64,000 bases of DNA from Microseira wollei NIES-4236 (lineage in GTDB: Bacteria; Cyanobacteriota; Cyanobacteriia; Cyanobacteriales; Aerosakkonemataceae): positions 1 to 64,000 of the forward strand of contig NZ_BLAY01000037.1 in assembly GCF_020521235.1 (NCBI RefSeq). The letters are read 5' to 3'. This document shows, one piece after another, positions 1 through 9,646 of this stretch (positions are counted from its first letter, which is position 1; every line of letters starts with the position of its first letter). The notes beneath the pieces are model-generated. The model saw nothing but the letters and a program-made list of their open reading frames with translations. It ran no database searches and was not told the DNA's origin. The position numbers and the translations under genes are program-made.

Positions 1-672
1 CCTACTGGCGAACCACTGGTGAACCACCCAAATGCTGTAGGGGCAGGGCAGATGTCGCATCTGGACTGGGGCAGAAATTTTCCCTGCTGGTGAACCACCC
101 AAATGCTGTAGGGGCACGGCAGATGTCGCATCTGGACTGGGGCAGAAATTTTCCCTGCCGTGCCCCTACTGGCGAACCACTGGTGAACCACCCAAATGCT
201 GTAGGGGCAGGGCAGATGTCGCATCTGGACTGGGGCAGAAATTTTCCCTGCTGGTGAACCACCCAAATGCTGTAGGGGCACGGCAGATGTCCCATCTGGA
301 CTGGGGCAGAAATTTTCCCTGCCGTGCCCCTACTGGTGAACCACCCAAATGCTGTAAGGGCACGGCAGGTGTCCCATCTGGACTGGGGCAGAATGTTTCC
401 CTGCCGTGCCCCTACTGGCGAACCACTGGTGAACCACCCAAATGCTGTAGGGGCAGGGCAGATGTCCCATCTGGACTGGGGCAGAAATTTTCCCTGCTGG
501 TGAACCACCCAAATGCTGTAGGGGCAGGGCAGATGTCGCATCTGGACAGGGGCAGAAATTTTCCCTGCCGTGCCCCTACTGGCGAACCACTGGTGAACCA
601 CCCAAATGCTGTAGGGGCACGGCAGATGTCCCATCTGGACTGGGGCAGAATGTTTCCCTGCCGTGCCCCTGC
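1..672. repeat. Compound tandem array of eight hairpin-bearing units
   Basis: Eight copies of a unit marked by AATGCTGTA begin at 31, 102, 195, 266, 348, 441, 512 and 605, giving spacings of 71, 93, 71, 82, 93, 71 and 93 bases. The core is 71 bases; the longer spacings add one or two 11-base modules built from CCGTGCCCCTA and CGAACCACTGG. Longer units contain the inverted pair GTAGGGGCACGGC/GCCGTGCCCCTAC, which also bounds dispersed elements near 25130 and 53747. Both strands are open across it only because the repeats lack stops; it shows no codon signal, so I treat it as noncoding. The array begins at or before the window edge. Confidence 0.9.
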
Positions 673-759
673 TGATTCGATGTCAAATTGAGATTTGAAC
701 GCAACTCGGCAACAGGTTAAAATCGCAGTCTGACCCTAAAAATTCCTTCAACCCGTCCG

Positions 760-1743
760 ATGGCAGAAACTCTTTTTTTCAATGCATTGCGCGAAGCTAT
801 TGATGAAGAAATGGCACGCGATCCTTCCGTATTCGTCCTTGGTGAAGACGTGGGACACTACGGCGGTTCCTACAAAGTGACAAAAGATCTCTACAAGAAA
901 TACGGCGAACTGCGGCTATTAGACACGCCGATCGCCGAAAATAGCTTTACGGGGATGGCAGTAGGTGCGGCAATGACTGGATTGCGCCCGATTGTAGAAG
1001 GCATGAATATGGGCTTTTTACTGCTGGCATTTAACCAAATTTCCAATAATGCCGGGATGCTGCGCTATACTTCCGGCGGTAATTTCAAAATTCCGATGGT
1101 GATTCGCGGTCCCGGTGGCGTTGGACGCCAGTTGGGTGCAGAACACTCGCAACGCCTAGAAGCTTATTTCCAAGCGGTTCCCGGCATCAAAATTGTCGCC
1201 TGTTCCACGCCTTACAATGCCAAAGGGCTATTAAAATCGGCGATTCGCGACGATAACCCGGTTCTGTTCTTTGAACATGTCCTGCTTTATAACCTAAAAG
1301 AAAACCTGCCAGAAAAAGAGTACCTGCTGCCTTTAGATAAAGCAGAAGTCGTGCGAAAAGGGAAAGATGTTACCATCCTTACCTACTCGCGGATGCGCCA
1401 CCACGTGATGCAGGCGGTGAAAACTTTAGAAAAAGAAGGGTTTGACCCAGAGGTGATTGACTTAATCTCGCTCAAACCTTTGGATATGGAAACCATCGGC
1501 GATTCGATTCGCAAAACCCACCGGGCGATTATTGTAGAAGAATGCATGAAATCCGGCGGGATTGCAGCAGAATTAAGTGCTTCGATTACCGATCGCTTAT
1601 TCGACGAACTCGACGCCCCCGTGTTGCGCCTATCTTCCCAAGATATCCCCACGCCATACAACGGCATGTTAGAACGCCTGACGATCGTACAACCAGAGCA
1701 AATTGTCGAAGCCGTACAAAAAATGGTAGCGCTGCGGGTTTAG
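760..1743 (+). CDS. pdhB: Pyruvate dehydrogenase E1 component, beta subunit
   Basis: This 327-residue protein is the beta subunit of the thiamine-diphosphate-dependent E1 enzyme that decarboxylates pyruvate and passes the acetyl group to the E2 lipoyl domain. It shows the family order: the N-terminal EDVG segment, [11 protein letters not shown], the central [10 protein letters not shown] region that helps build the cofactor pocket at the alpha/beta interface, and a C-terminal transketolase domain ending with DIPTPYNG. Length matches the cyanobacterial/plastid-type PdhB. The E1 alpha gene is not adjacent, which is usual in cyanobacteria. The start ATG at 760 gives the standard [14 protein letters not shown]-terminus. 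secD follows after about 120 bases, so co-transcription is possible but not shown. Confidence 0.95.
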   Translation: MAETLFFNALREAIDEEMARDPSVFVLGEDVGHYGGSYKVTKDLYKKYGELRLLDTPIAENSFTGMAVGAAMTGLRPIVEGMNMGFLLLAFNQISNNAGMLRYTSGGNFKIPMVIRGPGGVGRQLGAEHSQRLEAYFQAVPGIKIVACSTPYNAKGLLKSAIRDDNPVLFFEHVLLYNLKENLPEKEYLLPLDKAEVVRKGKDVTILTYSRMRHHVMQAVKTLEKEGFDPEVIDLISLKPLDMETIGDSIRKTHRAIIVEECMKSGGIAAELSASITDRLFDELDAPVLRLSSQDIPTPYNGMLERLTIVQPEQIVEAVQKMVALRV

Positions 1744-1865
1744 CGGCACTAGGGGCATGGGTCAAGTGTAATATTGTTCCTCTGCCCCCGATATACCCTG
1801 CCTGGGGAATGACGCGATCGCGCACAAAACGATATATCATATCATTTGTCGCGGCGGGTTGTTGT

Positions 1866-3278
1866 ATGGGAAAACAGCGTTCCTTGTTGGTTCTGATTTT
1901 GGTTTTGCTGATTGCGTCTTTTGTAGCGATCGCTCAATTTCCCCTTAAGTTGGGTTTAGACTTGCAAGGCGGATCGGAAATTACTTTGCAGGTCAAGCAG
2001 TCTGAACAAGGCAAACAAATTACACCAGAAGAACTGGACGCCCTGCAAAAAGTAATTGAAAACCGAGTCAACGGTTTGGGCGTATCGGAAGCAGTAGTGC
2101 AAAAAGTCGGGAATAATCAACTATCGGTACAATTACCGGGAACCAAAGACCCCGCCGAAGCTGAGCGCATTTTAGGCGGGACGGCGCAGCTGGAATTCCG
2201 CCAGGAAGCAAACAAACCGGAAATTGGCGCGCAACAACAGGTCAGACAGATAGAACTGCAACAGTTGCGCCAAAAGCAAGCAGAATTGGAAAAAGCTGGG
2301 AATGCTGCGGCAATCGCTGCCAATAAAGCCGCAATTCAACAAAAAGAACAGCAAATCGCCCTCCTAACCCAGCAACTGTTTGAACCCAGCGGACTCACCG
2401 GCAAAAACCTAATCAATGCCTTCCCAGAACCCGCCACGACAGGAACTGATAATTGGAATGTGGCGTTTGAATTCGATCAAACTGGGGCAGACTTATTCGC
2501 CCAACTCACCAAAAACCTCGCCGGAACCAAGCGCAGTATCGGTATTTTTCTAGACAATAAACTGATTAGCAGCCCCATCGTAGGCGAAGAATTTGCCCAG
2601 ACAGGCATTACCGGCGGCAGGGCGCGCATTGAAGGGCGCTTTACTTCTAAACAAGCGTTTGAACTGGCAGTTCAGTTGAAAGGCGGGGCGCTACCTTTTC
2701 CTGTAGAAGTGGTAGAAAACCGCACAGTCGGTGCAACTTTGGGACGGGATAGCGTCCAGCGCAGTATCTACGCCGGGATTGGCGGTCTGATTTTAGTCTT
2801 GGTGTTTATGGGGGTCTACTACAGGCTACCCGGAATTATTGCTAACATCTCCCTGATTATCTATACGATCCTGAACTTGGCGGTCTACGCCATCGTTCCG
2901 GTTACCTTAACCCTACCCGGAATTGCCGGGTTTATCCTCAGTATCGGCATGGCGGTGGATGCCAACGTGCTGATTTTTGAACGGACGCGGGAAGAATTAC
3001 AGGCAGGTAAAAGTTTATATCGCGCCGTCGAGTCGGGTTTTTATCGCGCCTTTTCCAGTATTTTGGATAGTAACGTCACAACTTGGATCGCCTGTGGGGC
3101 GTTGTTTTGGTTGGGGACGGGGTTGGTAAAAGGGTTTGCCCTGACGCTAGCAATTGGCGTGGGAGTGAGTATGTTTACGGCAATTACTTGCAGTCGGACG
3201 TTGTTGATGTTGGCAATCGGCATTCCCCAACTGCGGAAACCCCATTTGTATGCGCCGAAGCTTGAGGTGGTTAAGTAA
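1866..3278 (+). CDS. secD: Protein translocase subunit SecD
   Basis: SecD is an inner/thylakoid-membrane RND-type accessory subunit that works with SecYEG and SecF to drive late steps of preprotein export using the proton gradient. The 470-residue protein has one N-terminal membrane segment (about residues 5-25), the conserved LGLDLQGG motif just after it, a long periplasmic P1 region with a Gln/Lys-rich coiled insert (residues 120-165), and five C-terminal membrane helices containing the [15 protein letters not shown] motif. I chose the ATG at 1866 because [12 protein letters not shown] begins the usual SecD N-terminus; the open frame extends upstream without similarity. It overlaps secF by one base (TAATG), indicating translational coupling. 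Confidence 0.95.
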   Translation: MGKQRSLLVLILVLLIASFVAIAQFPLKLGLDLQGGSEITLQVKQSEQGKQITPEELDALQKVIENRVNGLGVSEAVVQKVGNNQLSVQLPGTKDPAEAERILGGTAQLEFRQEANKPEIGAQQQVRQIELQQLRQKQAELEKAGNAAAIAANKAAIQQKEQQIALLTQQLFEPSGLTGKNLINAFPEPATTGTDNWNVAFEFDQTGADLFAQLTKNLAGTKRSIGIFLDNKLISSPIVGEEFAQTGITGGRARIEGRFTSKQAFELAVQLKGGALPFPVEVVENRTVGATLGRDSVQRSIYAGIGGLILVLVFMGVYYRLPGIIANISLIIYTILNLAVYAIVPVTLTLPGIAGFILSIGMAVDANVLIFERTREELQAGKSLYRAVESGFYRAFSSILDSNVTTWIACGALFWLGTGLVKGFALTLAIGVGVSMFTAITCSRTLLMLAIGIPQLRKPHLYAPKLEVVK

Positions 3279-4243
3279 TGAAGTTAGCAGTTAATCAACA
3301 ACGATCGCTTTGGTGGATTCTTTCTGCCGCTATTCTATTCAGCGGACTCGTCGCGATGCTGATTTCCTGGCAGCAAATTGGCGCACCCCTGCGTCCGGGT
3401 GTGGATTTCATCGGCGGTACGCGCTTACAATTCGCACGGGATTGTTCTATCCCCAACAATTGCACTCAACCAATTGACCCCGCCCTAGTACGGCAAGTTT
3501 TGGATGAGCAAGGTTTAAGCAACAATAGCATCCAAGTCGCCGGACAAGACAAGCAAGCGCTTTCCCTGCGAACAAAATATATAGATGTGGAGCAGCGTAC
3601 CAAGCTGCAAGCCGCATTGCAAGAAAAAATCGGCACTTTCGATGTCACAAAGACTCAAATCGATACCGTTGGCCCTACAATTGGGCAGCAGTTACTTACA
3701 GGCGGTTTATTAGCCTTGCTGATTTCCTTTGCTGGGATTACCGTTTATCTCAGTATGCGGTTCAAGTTCGACTACGCCTTTTTTGCGATCGTTGCTTTGT
3801 TCCACGATGTTTGGCTAACCGTAGGGATTTTCTCGTTTTTGGGCTTAGTATTGGGGGTTGAAGTCGATAGTTTATTTATCGTCGCGTTGCTGACAATTAT
3901 CGGGTTCTCGGTTAACGATACCGTGGTAATTTACGACCGCGTGCGGGAGACGTTGAAGCTAAATCCAGATCGCGCGATCGGAGAGATTGTAGATGATGCA
4001 GTCAATCAAACCTTGACGCGCTCGATCAATACTACCTTAACCGTACTGCTAACTTTGTTCAGCATCTTTCTATTTGGCGGAGAAACCCTCAAATATTTCG
4101 CCCTCGCCTTAATTATTGGCTTCACCACAGGTGCTTATTCGAGTATTTTTATCGCCAGTACTTTACTAGCTTGGTGGCGAGAAAGGAACGGTGAATCGAT
4201 TGCCATTTCTACCTCAGAACCCAAACCTTCTGATGAAGTCTAA
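3278..4243 (+). CDS. secF: Protein translocase subunit SecF
   Basis: SecF pairs with SecD in the membrane complex that assists Sec-dependent export. The 321-residue protein has an N-terminal helix followed by [13 protein letters not shown], a short periplasmic domain with two cysteines (about residues 51-57), and a six-helix core with the family motif [19 protein letters not shown]. Size and motif order are typical. The start codon overlaps the secD stop by one base, so the two are almost certainly co-translated. A small membrane-protein gene follows 20 bases later and probably belongs to the same transcript. Confidence 0.95.
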   Translation: MKLAVNQQRSLWWILSAAILFSGLVAMLISWQQIGAPLRPGVDFIGGTRLQFARDCSIPNNCTQPIDPALVRQVLDEQGLSNNSIQVAGQDKQALSLRTKYIDVEQRTKLQAALQEKIGTFDVTKTQIDTVGPTIGQQLLTGGLLALLISFAGITVYLSMRFKFDYAFFAIVALFHDVWLTVGIFSFLGLVLGVEVDSLFIVALLTIIGFSVNDTVVIYDRVRETLKLNPDRAIGEIVDDAVNQTLTRSINTTLTVLLTLFSIFLFGGETLKYFALALIIGFTTGAYSSIFIASTLLAWWRERNGESIAISTSEPKPSDEV

Positions 4244-4263
4244 CAGGCAAAAGGCAGGTGTCG

Positions 4264-4722
4264 ATGGCGAGGCGTCGAGACGATAAATTTAAAAACAGCA
4301 ACGACGGGGAAAAATCAAAATCAATTGATACTTCATCGTCGATTTTTGCTGCTGTAAACGACCCCCATTTTAAACATCAAGTGCGAAAGCTACACCAGCT
4401 GACAATCTATGCCAGATGGTTAATGGTCGCGCTGCTTTGGTTGAGCATTGGTTGTTTGAGTCTGTGGGGTTTGCGTGCAGAAATTGCATTATGGCGGCAA
4501 CACTTTACTTGGGCCGCCCTGCGTTACGGCTTAGCCTACAATAGACTACCAACCCTCGGTCTTGCTTTATGTATCGGCATGACAACTGCTGTTTTAATTT
4601 GGCAAAGTCGCAATATTCTGTGGGGAATGTCCCACGCAGAACAAAAGCGTCTAGAACAACAAGTCCGCCGCATTCGCCAGCAAGGATCGAGTCATCCGCT
4701 TTGGAAATGGGTATGTCAGTAG
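4264..4722 (+). CDS. Hypothetical membrane protein downstream of secDF
   Basis: I do not recognise this 152-residue protein. It has a charged N-terminus (MARRRDDKFKN), a soluble stretch to about residue 50, two predicted membrane helices (about 55-75 and 95-115, with a WRQHF loop between) and a basic amphipathic tail rich in Arg, Gln and Glu. ATG at 4264 is preferred over the GTG at 4258 because an AGG lies eight bases upstream of it. It follows secF by 20 bases and may share its mRNA. The stop codon TAG lies inside the degenerate left end of the adjoining heptamer-repeat element. Confidence 0.6.
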   Translation: MARRRDDKFKNSNDGEKSKSIDTSSSIFAAVNDPHFKHQVRKLHQLTIYARWLMVALLWLSIGCLSLWGLRAEIALWRQHFTWAALRYGLAYNRLPTLGLALCIGMTTAVLIWQSRNILWGMSHAEQKRLEQQVRRIRQQGSSHPLWKWVCQ

Positions 4723-5067
4723 TTATCTCTCTGCTAATGGCTAATGGCTAATGGCTAATGGTTAATGGCTAATGGTTAATGGCTAATGGCTAATGGTTAA
4801 TGGCTAATGGCTAATGGTTAATGGCTAATGGCTAATGGTTAATGGCTAATGGCTAATGGTTAATGGCTAATGGCTAATGGCTAATGGCTAATGGCTAATG
4901 GTTAATGGCTAATGGCTAATGGCTAATGGCTAATGGCTAATGGCTAATGGCTAATGGCTAATGGCTAATGGCTAATGGCTAATACCAAGAAAAATGTTAT
5001 ATTAGCAATTAGCAATTAGCAATTAGCAATTAGCAATACCCAAGTTTATAACTAGCAAATTGAGTTA
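4716..5067. repeat. Heptamer-array element (family C) with inverted termini
   Basis: About 35 head-to-tail heptamers (TAATGGC, with TAATGGT variants) run from 4733 to 4983. They are followed by a conserved core (AAAAATGTTATATTAGC) and four inverse heptamers (TTAGCAA) before the right terminus ATAACTAGCAAATTGAGTTA at 5048-5067. The left terminus (AGTAGTTATC) is degenerate. The same termini bound elements at 5962, 25708, 50285 and 62832. Array and inverse array could pair as a long imperfect hairpin. No gene is seen here. Confidence 0.85.
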
Positions 5068-5114
5068 TTTAGATAATTTTTGGATTGTTTATTCTTAAAA
5101 AGGAAGTCAAAAAA

Positions 5115-5315
5115 ATGACCAGTCAAGCAGAACGTGCCGCCCATCCTGTAGAACCTTCAATGCTCGAAAAAGGGCTAACAAAAAGAGAATATATCGCAGC
5201 ACTAGCTTTACAAGCAACTAGCGCTTCTGCAAGTCCTCACGAACGGGCAAAAGAAGCTGTAATCTTAGCAGATGCTCTGCTTGAGGTTTTACATCCGCCG
5301 ACAGCTCATCCGTAA
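5115..5315 (+). CDS. Small hypothetical protein
   Basis: This 66-residue protein is not assigned to a named family. It is predicted helical, with a central GLTKREYIAALALQ segment resembling short conserved proteins of cyanobacteria and their phages, and no membrane segment or signal peptide. The ATG at 5115 is chosen over an upstream in-frame start because AGGAAG lies nine bases before it. It lies directly after a heptamer-repeat element, and the methyltransferase gene follows about 60 bases after its stop. Confidence 0.6.
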   Translation: MTSQAERAAHPVEPSMLEKGLTKREYIAALALQATSASASPHERAKEAVILADALLEVLHPPTAHP

Positions 5316-5376
5316 GCAATAGTATATTTTGTATTGTATGGGCGGGTTTTACAAATAACTAAACCTGCCCCACCCT

Positions 5377-5943
5377 ATGAATAAAAAACGCAAAGTTCAA
5401 GTAACCATTAAACCGGAACCTAAAGCTATCCGGAATGAATACGAGCAACACAGCGTCAAAGGTTTCTATGAAAAATTAGGCGATGAATATAGAAACCCTC
5501 ACGAGTCTGTTATTAGGCAAGTGCTAGAATTAGCTAGTGCTAAATGGTCGCTGGATTTTAACAAAGTATTAGACTTGGCTTGTGGTAGCGGTGAGGTTAC
5601 GTTAGCCTTGAAAAGTTTGGGATGTTCTAATATTGATGGCATCGATCCTTACACTGGCAATGCTTATTTTAACCGCACGGGTCAAGTCGCAGAAACTTAC
5701 ACTTTTGAGGATATTGCTGCTGGAATTATAAGCGATCGCTCCTACAGTCTCATCGTTTGCAGTTTCGCCATGCATTTGGTAAATTCTTCCCGTCTCCCCC
5801 TATTAGCTTACCAGTTGAGTCTAATTGCCGAATCAATGATAATCGTTACACCCCACAAGCGACCCGCATTAAAACCCGAATGGGGATGGATGTTCTTAGA
5901 TGAGATTGCAGTTGACCGCGTGCGCGCAAGGTTTTATAATTAG
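5377..5943 (+). CDS. Class I SAM-dependent methyltransferase, substrate unknown
   Basis: The 188-residue protein has the SAM-binding motif I VLDLACGSGEVTLAL (about residues 67-81), an acidic motif II (NIDGIDPYTG) and a motif IV-like SLIVCSFAMHLV, so a Rossmann-fold methyltransferase is well supported. The N-terminus is basic (MNKKRKVQVTIKP). The C-terminus ends at RARFYN right beside a TTAG-rich repeat tract, so it may be slightly shortened or repeat-terminated. The substrate cannot be read from the sequence; the short neighbour upstream gives no clue. Confidence 0.75.
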   Translation: MNKKRKVQVTIKPEPKAIRNEYEQHSVKGFYEKLGDEYRNPHESVIRQVLELASAKWSLDFNKVLDLACGSGEVTLALKSLGCSNIDGIDPYTGNAYFNRTGQVAETYTFEDIAAGIISDRSYSLIVCSFAMHLVNSSRLPLLAYQLSLIAESMIIVTPHKRPALKPEWGWMFLDEIAVDRVRARFYN

Positions 5944-5961
5944 TCATTAGTTAACAAGTAA

Positions 5962-6098
5962 TAACTCAAGTTGCTAGTTATCTCATGCATAGCAGCTAAT
6001 GGCTAATCGCTAATGACTCGATTGGTAAAAATCCTATATTAGCAATTAGCCATTAGCAAGCTGGCAACTACCTTGTTTATAACTAGCAACTTGCGTTA
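5962..6098. repeat. Heptamer-array element (family C), short copy
   Basis: A 137-base element bounded by TAACTCAAGTTGCTAGTTAT (5962-5981) and its imperfect inverse ATAACTAGCAACTTGCGTTA (6079-6098). Inside are a few TAATGGC-type units, the conserved core GGTAAAAATCCTATATTAGC and inverse TTAGCAA/CATTAGC units. It is the compact version of the expanded arrays at 4716 and 50285. Confidence 0.8.
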
Positions 6099-6184
6099 AT
6101 AACATATAATTTTAAAATAAATATAAAAATCCATTCCGGGGTAACCACAATAGCATATGATAAGTATAAAAGATAAGATTGATT

Positions 6185-6300
6185 AGAGTCCGGGCAAAAG
6201 TATGCCCTGAAATAAAGTTCAGCCGTGAAGATAAAGTTAGCTAAAGTAGAGCTTGACACGTAAATCTATACAGAAGGAAATTTATGTCACGGCACTGAGA
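6185..6300 (+). other. Possible structured RNA or leader upstream of the amidotransferase gene
   Basis: This stretch has several short potential stems: GGGC 6192-6195 with GCCC 6204-6207, GCCGTGA 6222-6228 with TCACGGC 6287-6293, and an inner imperfect stem GACACGTAAAT 6255-6265 with ATTTATGTC 6280-6288 that competes with part of the previous one. It is unlike the surrounding repeats and does not match any RNA family I can name. It could be a 5-prime leader element or chance. Confidence 0.25.
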
Positions 6301-6349
6301 TAGTTTTTATTATTACCAATTACCAATTACCGATTACCCATGAAATATC

Positions 6350-7147
6350 ATGTGCCAACTGCTGGGAATGAATTGCAACGTGCCAACGGATATTTGCTTT
6401 TCTTTTGAAGGTTTTTGTTCGCGGGGAGGAAAGACAGACGAACATCGCGATGGGTGGGGAATTGCTTTTTTTGAAGGATTGGGATGCCGCATTTTTTTAG
6501 ATAATAAACCTTCAGTTGTTTCTCCGATTGCCGAGTTGGTGCGGCGCTATCCGATCCACTCTACCCACGCGATCGCTCATATCCGCAAAGCAACTCAAGG
6601 TAAAATTGCCTTAGAAAATTGTCATCCTTTCCGGCGGGAGTTGTGGGGAAGGTATTGGGTATTTGCTCACAATGGAAATTTGCTAGATTTACATCCGAAA
6701 ACCGGAAATTTTTATCAAGCAGTGGGTCAAACCGATAGCGAAAAAGCTTTCTGCTTGATGCTGAACACTTTACGCGAACAATTTCCCCAAGGTAAACCCC
6801 CGATAGAAAAATTGTACGCAGTATTAAAAGACATCAGCGACGCTTTGTCAGAAAAAGGGGTATTTAACTATTTACTTTCGGATGGAGAACACTTTTTTGC
6901 CCACTGTTCAACCCATCTCACCTACATTGTAAGGCAAGCGCCGTTTGCAGCTGCCCATTTAATTGACGAAGATATAACGGTAGACTTTTGCGAATTGACA
7001 ACGGAGAGCGATCGCGTCGCTATCATCGCCACCACTCCCCTGACTGACAACGAAGTCTGGACGCCGATTAAACCAGGAGAATTACTGGTTTTTCAAGATG
7101 GTTTACCCCTGAATATAGACCAAGAGAAATTAGCCATTAGCAATTAG
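6350..7147 (+). CDS. Class II glutamine amidotransferase (YafJ/EgtC-like)
   Basis: The 265-residue protein belongs to the Ntn-type class II glutamine amidotransferases. The start ATG at 6350 is fixed by the need for Cys2, the catalytic nucleophile exposed after removal of Met (MCQLLGMN). Other conserved parts are DGWGIAFF (about residues 35-42), HIRKATQG, the FAHNGNL glutamine-binding loop (about 105-111) and the TDSEKAF segment. Such stand-alone proteins hydrolyse glutamine or gamma-glutamyl compounds; the acceptor here is unknown. No clear ribosome-binding site is seen, because the upstream sequence is a TTACCAA repeat run. The last residues (KLAISN) and the stop codon are encoded by the heptamer repeats that follow. 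Confidence 0.85.
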   Translation: MCQLLGMNCNVPTDICFSFEGFCSRGGKTDEHRDGWGIAFFEGLGCRIFLDNKPSVVSPIAELVRRYPIHSTHAIAHIRKATQGKIALENCHPFRRELWGRYWVFAHNGNLLDLHPKTGNFYQAVGQTDSEKAFCLMLNTLREQFPQGKPPIEKLYAVLKDISDALSEKGVFNYLLSDGEHFFAHCSTHLTYIVRQAPFAAAHLIDEDITVDFCELTTESDRVAIIATTPLTDNEVWTPIKPGELLVFQDGLPLNIDQEKLAISN

Positions 7148-7184
7148 CAATTAGCAATTAGCAATTAGCAATTAGCCATTAGAA
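7126..7184. repeat. Short TTAGCAA heptamer run
   Basis: Seven or so TTAGCAA/TTAGCCA units run from within the 3-prime end of the amidotransferase gene to the 3-prime end of the convergent histidine kinase gene. The run supplies the stop codons of both genes. Confidence 0.8.
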
Positions 7185-9101
7185 TATCCCAGGTCTAGAT
7201 GCTGATGGTGAGAAAAAGGTGGAATTTTCAGGGAGGGGGTTCTGGAAAGATTGCCACTGAACAGTTTGCTGAACGGGTATCTCAATAATAAACTCGGTAC
7301 CTGCACCGGGAGAGGAAACGCACCGCAATTGACCGCCGTGTTTTTCAACCACAATTTGGTAGCTAATAGACAAACCAAGTCCTTTATTCTTGCCTAAAGG
7401 TTTCGTCGTAAAAAACGGGTCAAATAACCGGCGACAGACTGCTTCCGGCATACCGGGACCATTATCGGCAATCCGAATGATTATATAAGGATTGGGAATA
7501 AAAGATTGGTCGGTTTGTATGATAGAACAGCTGTAGGTCATCGGGAAATCGCGCATCGCCAGTTCGGTGCGAATCGTGATAATGGGGTCTGGATGATTTT
7601 CCAAAGCATCGATGGCGTTGACCAGGAGATTCATAAATACTTGATTGAGCAATCCAGCGTAGCATTCTACGGGAGGCAGATCGCCGTAAGCTTGAATAAC
7701 TTGAATTCCTGCTTGTCCATCGCTTCCCTTGAGACGGTTTTGCAGTAATTTGATCGTGCTATCTAACCCTTCATGAATATCAACCCGCTTCATTTCCGAT
7801 TCGTCGTGACGCGCAAAGTTTCGCAGGGATAAAACAATTTGGCGGATGCGGTCTGCTCCCAATTTCATCGAAGATAATAGTTTGGGCATATCTTCCATGA
7901 CAAAATCGAGATCCATCGCTTCTGCTGAATTTTGAATCTCGATTGGGGGGTTGGAATAGTGTCTGCGATAAAGGCTAATTAAGTGCAACAAGTCGCGGAT
8001 ATAATGACTCGCATGGTCTAAATTGCCGTAAATAAAACTGACGGGATTGTTAATTTCGTGAGCTACACCCGCTACCAATTGTCCCAAACTCGACATTTTT
8101 TCAGTTTGAATCAGTTGTGCTTGGGTGCGATGCAGTTGGTAAAGTGCGTCCTCTAACTGTTGAGCTTGTTCTTTTAAGCGTGCTTTAGATTGGCGCAACG
8201 CTACTTCGGTGCGCTGGCGATCGCTAATTTCTTGTACCAGCATTTCATTGGCAGTTTTTAACTCAAAAGTCCTCTCCTCCACCCGTTTTTCTAACTCGCG
8301 ATACGCTTGTTCCAGCGCTTCGCTTGCTTGCTTGCGTTCGGTAATATCCCGCGTTACCGTTGCATAACCCCGCAACTGTCCGTTTTCGTCTCTTAACGCC
8401 GTTACATCCACATTCGCCCAAAACTGCGACCCATCTTTACGCAAGCGCAAAGACTCGTATTCGTACCCACCTACTTGCGCTGCAATTTGCAATACTTCTT
8501 CGGGTCTACCGCTTTCTACTTCTGCGGGGGGATGAAAGCAGGAAACATGCTTACCGATCGCCTCTTCTGTGGGATACCCGTTGATTCTTTCTGCGCCTTG
8601 GTTCCAACTCACAACCCGTCCATCGGGGTCGAGCATGTAAATCGCATAATCTTTTACTCGATCAATTAACAAGCGAAAGCGTTCTTCACTTTCTTTGAGC
8701 GCCTCTTCTGCCTGTTTGCGCTCGGTAATGTCGCGAGCGGCGGCATAAATTAATTTATCATCTTGGCAGGGCGCAGCGTTCCACAGCAACCATTTATACG
8801 ACCCATCTTGGCAACGGCAGCGGTTTTCAAACGTCACGGTTTCGGTGCTGGTCGCCAATTTTTCCAGTTTAGCGACAGTAGACTCGCGGTCTTCGGGATG
8901 AACCAATTCTAGTAATGGTTGCGCCAGTAATTCTGCTGAGGTTAACGCGAGTATTTTTTCGCACATCGGGTTTACTTGCTTTAGGTAGCCGTCAAAACCC
9001 AAGATGAAAAACATATCCAACGAAAGGGTAAAAAACCGATTCTGCTTTGCTTGCAATTCCTTTCGAATGCTGCTGGGAATTTTTGCCGTATGGGTTGCCA
9101 T
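7179..9101 (-). CDS. PAS-domain sensor histidine kinase
   Basis: A 640-residue soluble sensor kinase. Two PAS domains occupy about residues 20-130 and 140-255, each closed by a DITERKQA linker typical of PAC motifs. A coiled coil (about 255-340) leads to the phospho-acceptor block GQLVAGVAHEINNPVSF with His near residue 348. The ATP-binding domain has an N box (NQVFMNLLVNAIDAL), a G1 box (IADNGPGMP), an F box (LFDPFFTTKP) and a G2 box (GLGLSISY). No membrane segment is seen, so it probably senses a cytoplasmic signal. No response regulator is adjacent. It shares its kinase core with the kinase at 12335-14317, and both face the same way around the split PAS/Crp regulator. The C-terminus ends at a heptamer repeat. 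Confidence 0.9.
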   Translation of the reverse strand: MATHTAKIPSSIRKELQAKQNRFFTLSLDMFFILGFDGYLKQVNPMCEKILALTSAELLAQPLLELVHPEDRESTVAKLEKLATSTETVTFENRCRCQDGSYKWLLWNAAPCQDDKLIYAAARDITERKQAEEALKESEERFRLLIDRVKDYAIYMLDPDGRVVSWNQGAERINGYPTEEAIGKHVSCFHPPAEVESGRPEEVLQIAAQVGGYEYESLRLRKDGSQFWANVDVTALRDENGQLRGYATVTRDITERKQASEALEQAYRELEKRVEERTFELKTANEMLVQEISDRQRTEVALRQSKARLKEQAQQLEDALYQLHRTQAQLIQTEKMSSLGQLVAGVAHEINNPVSFIYGNLDHASHYIRDLLHLISLYRRHYSNPPIEIQNSAEAMDLDFVMEDMPKLLSSMKLGADRIRQIVLSLRNFARHDESEMKRVDIHEGLDSTIKLLQNRLKGSDGQAGIQVIQAYGDLPPVECYAGLLNQVFMNLLVNAIDALENHPDPIITIRTELAMRDFPMTYSCSIIQTDQSFIPNPYIIIRIADNGPGMPEAVCRRLFDPFFTTKPLGKNKGLGLSISYQIVVEKHGGQLRCVSSPGAGTEFIIEIPVQQTVQWQSFQNPLPENSTFFSPSASRPGIF

Positions 9102-9646
9102 TGCTCACCTACTCAGTTCTATTTACTACTGCGTTCTCTCCGAAATGCCCCTGATGTTAAAAGTGTCTATTGCACAAGGTTGCGTCGATTTGAGCCTGAG
9201 GCGATCGAGTGCAACTCTTCACCCCTGACTGATAACGCTGCCTTACAATACCGACGCTAGTGGACTTGCGATCGTATCCTGTGAGTTTGATTTTACATCT
9301 TCTTCACTCTTTATAAACTTTTTATAACATATCTTTAAAACGATTATTTTTTTTTATATAGTTGATATTTTATACATAATATCATGTCCGGTGGTATCGG
9401 TAGTGTATGGATGGCTAATTGCTAATTGCTCGCTTGCTAATTGCAAGCTTGTCAATTGCCTCCAGAGCAGCCATTAGCGATTAGCTATTAGCAGTTACAC
9501 AACCGTTGCTATTGGACATGATATAAATATTAAAATATAGTTCGATCTTCCAGGCAAAGCCTGGAAACGAGATGATCCAGGCTTTGCCTCGGTTGGCTAA
9601 TAGTGCAAGATCTCAATGGAAGATTAGATTAAACTCAATAGTTCGG
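9102..9646. other. Intergenic region with a family A element and a short hairpin
   Basis: No gene is seen. An AT-rich tract (about 9290-9378) precedes the family A element at 9379-9524. A perfect hairpin TTCCAGG-CAAAG-CCTGGAA lies at 9548-9566, followed by a partial second copy at 9575-9589. Related CCAGGC palindromes occur at 52645. Confidence 0.7.
9379..9524. repeat. MITE-like element, family A
   Basis: A 146-base element bounded by ATATCATGTCC on the left and GGACATGATAT on the right. The interior has GGTATCGGTAGTGTATGG, TAATTGC-type units, CTCCAGAGCAGCCATTAGC and AGTTACACAACCGTTGC. It has no coding potential. Copies lie at 23609-23722 (opposite orientation), 36639-36816 and, incomplete, at 22110-22213. 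Confidence 0.85.

Noticed and set aside
1-672. CRISPR array in the compound repeat
   Set aside because: The whole 71-base core repeats and there are no unique spacers or cas genes.
2-691. Long open frames on both strands in the first 690 bases, looking like a repeat protein
   Set aside because: They exist only because the tandem repeat lacks stops; unit lengths of 71, 82 and 93 shift the frame from unit to unit, so no protein repeat is kept.
4733-4983. CRISPR array
   Set aside because: The units are seven bases with no spacers; it is a simple heptamer array.
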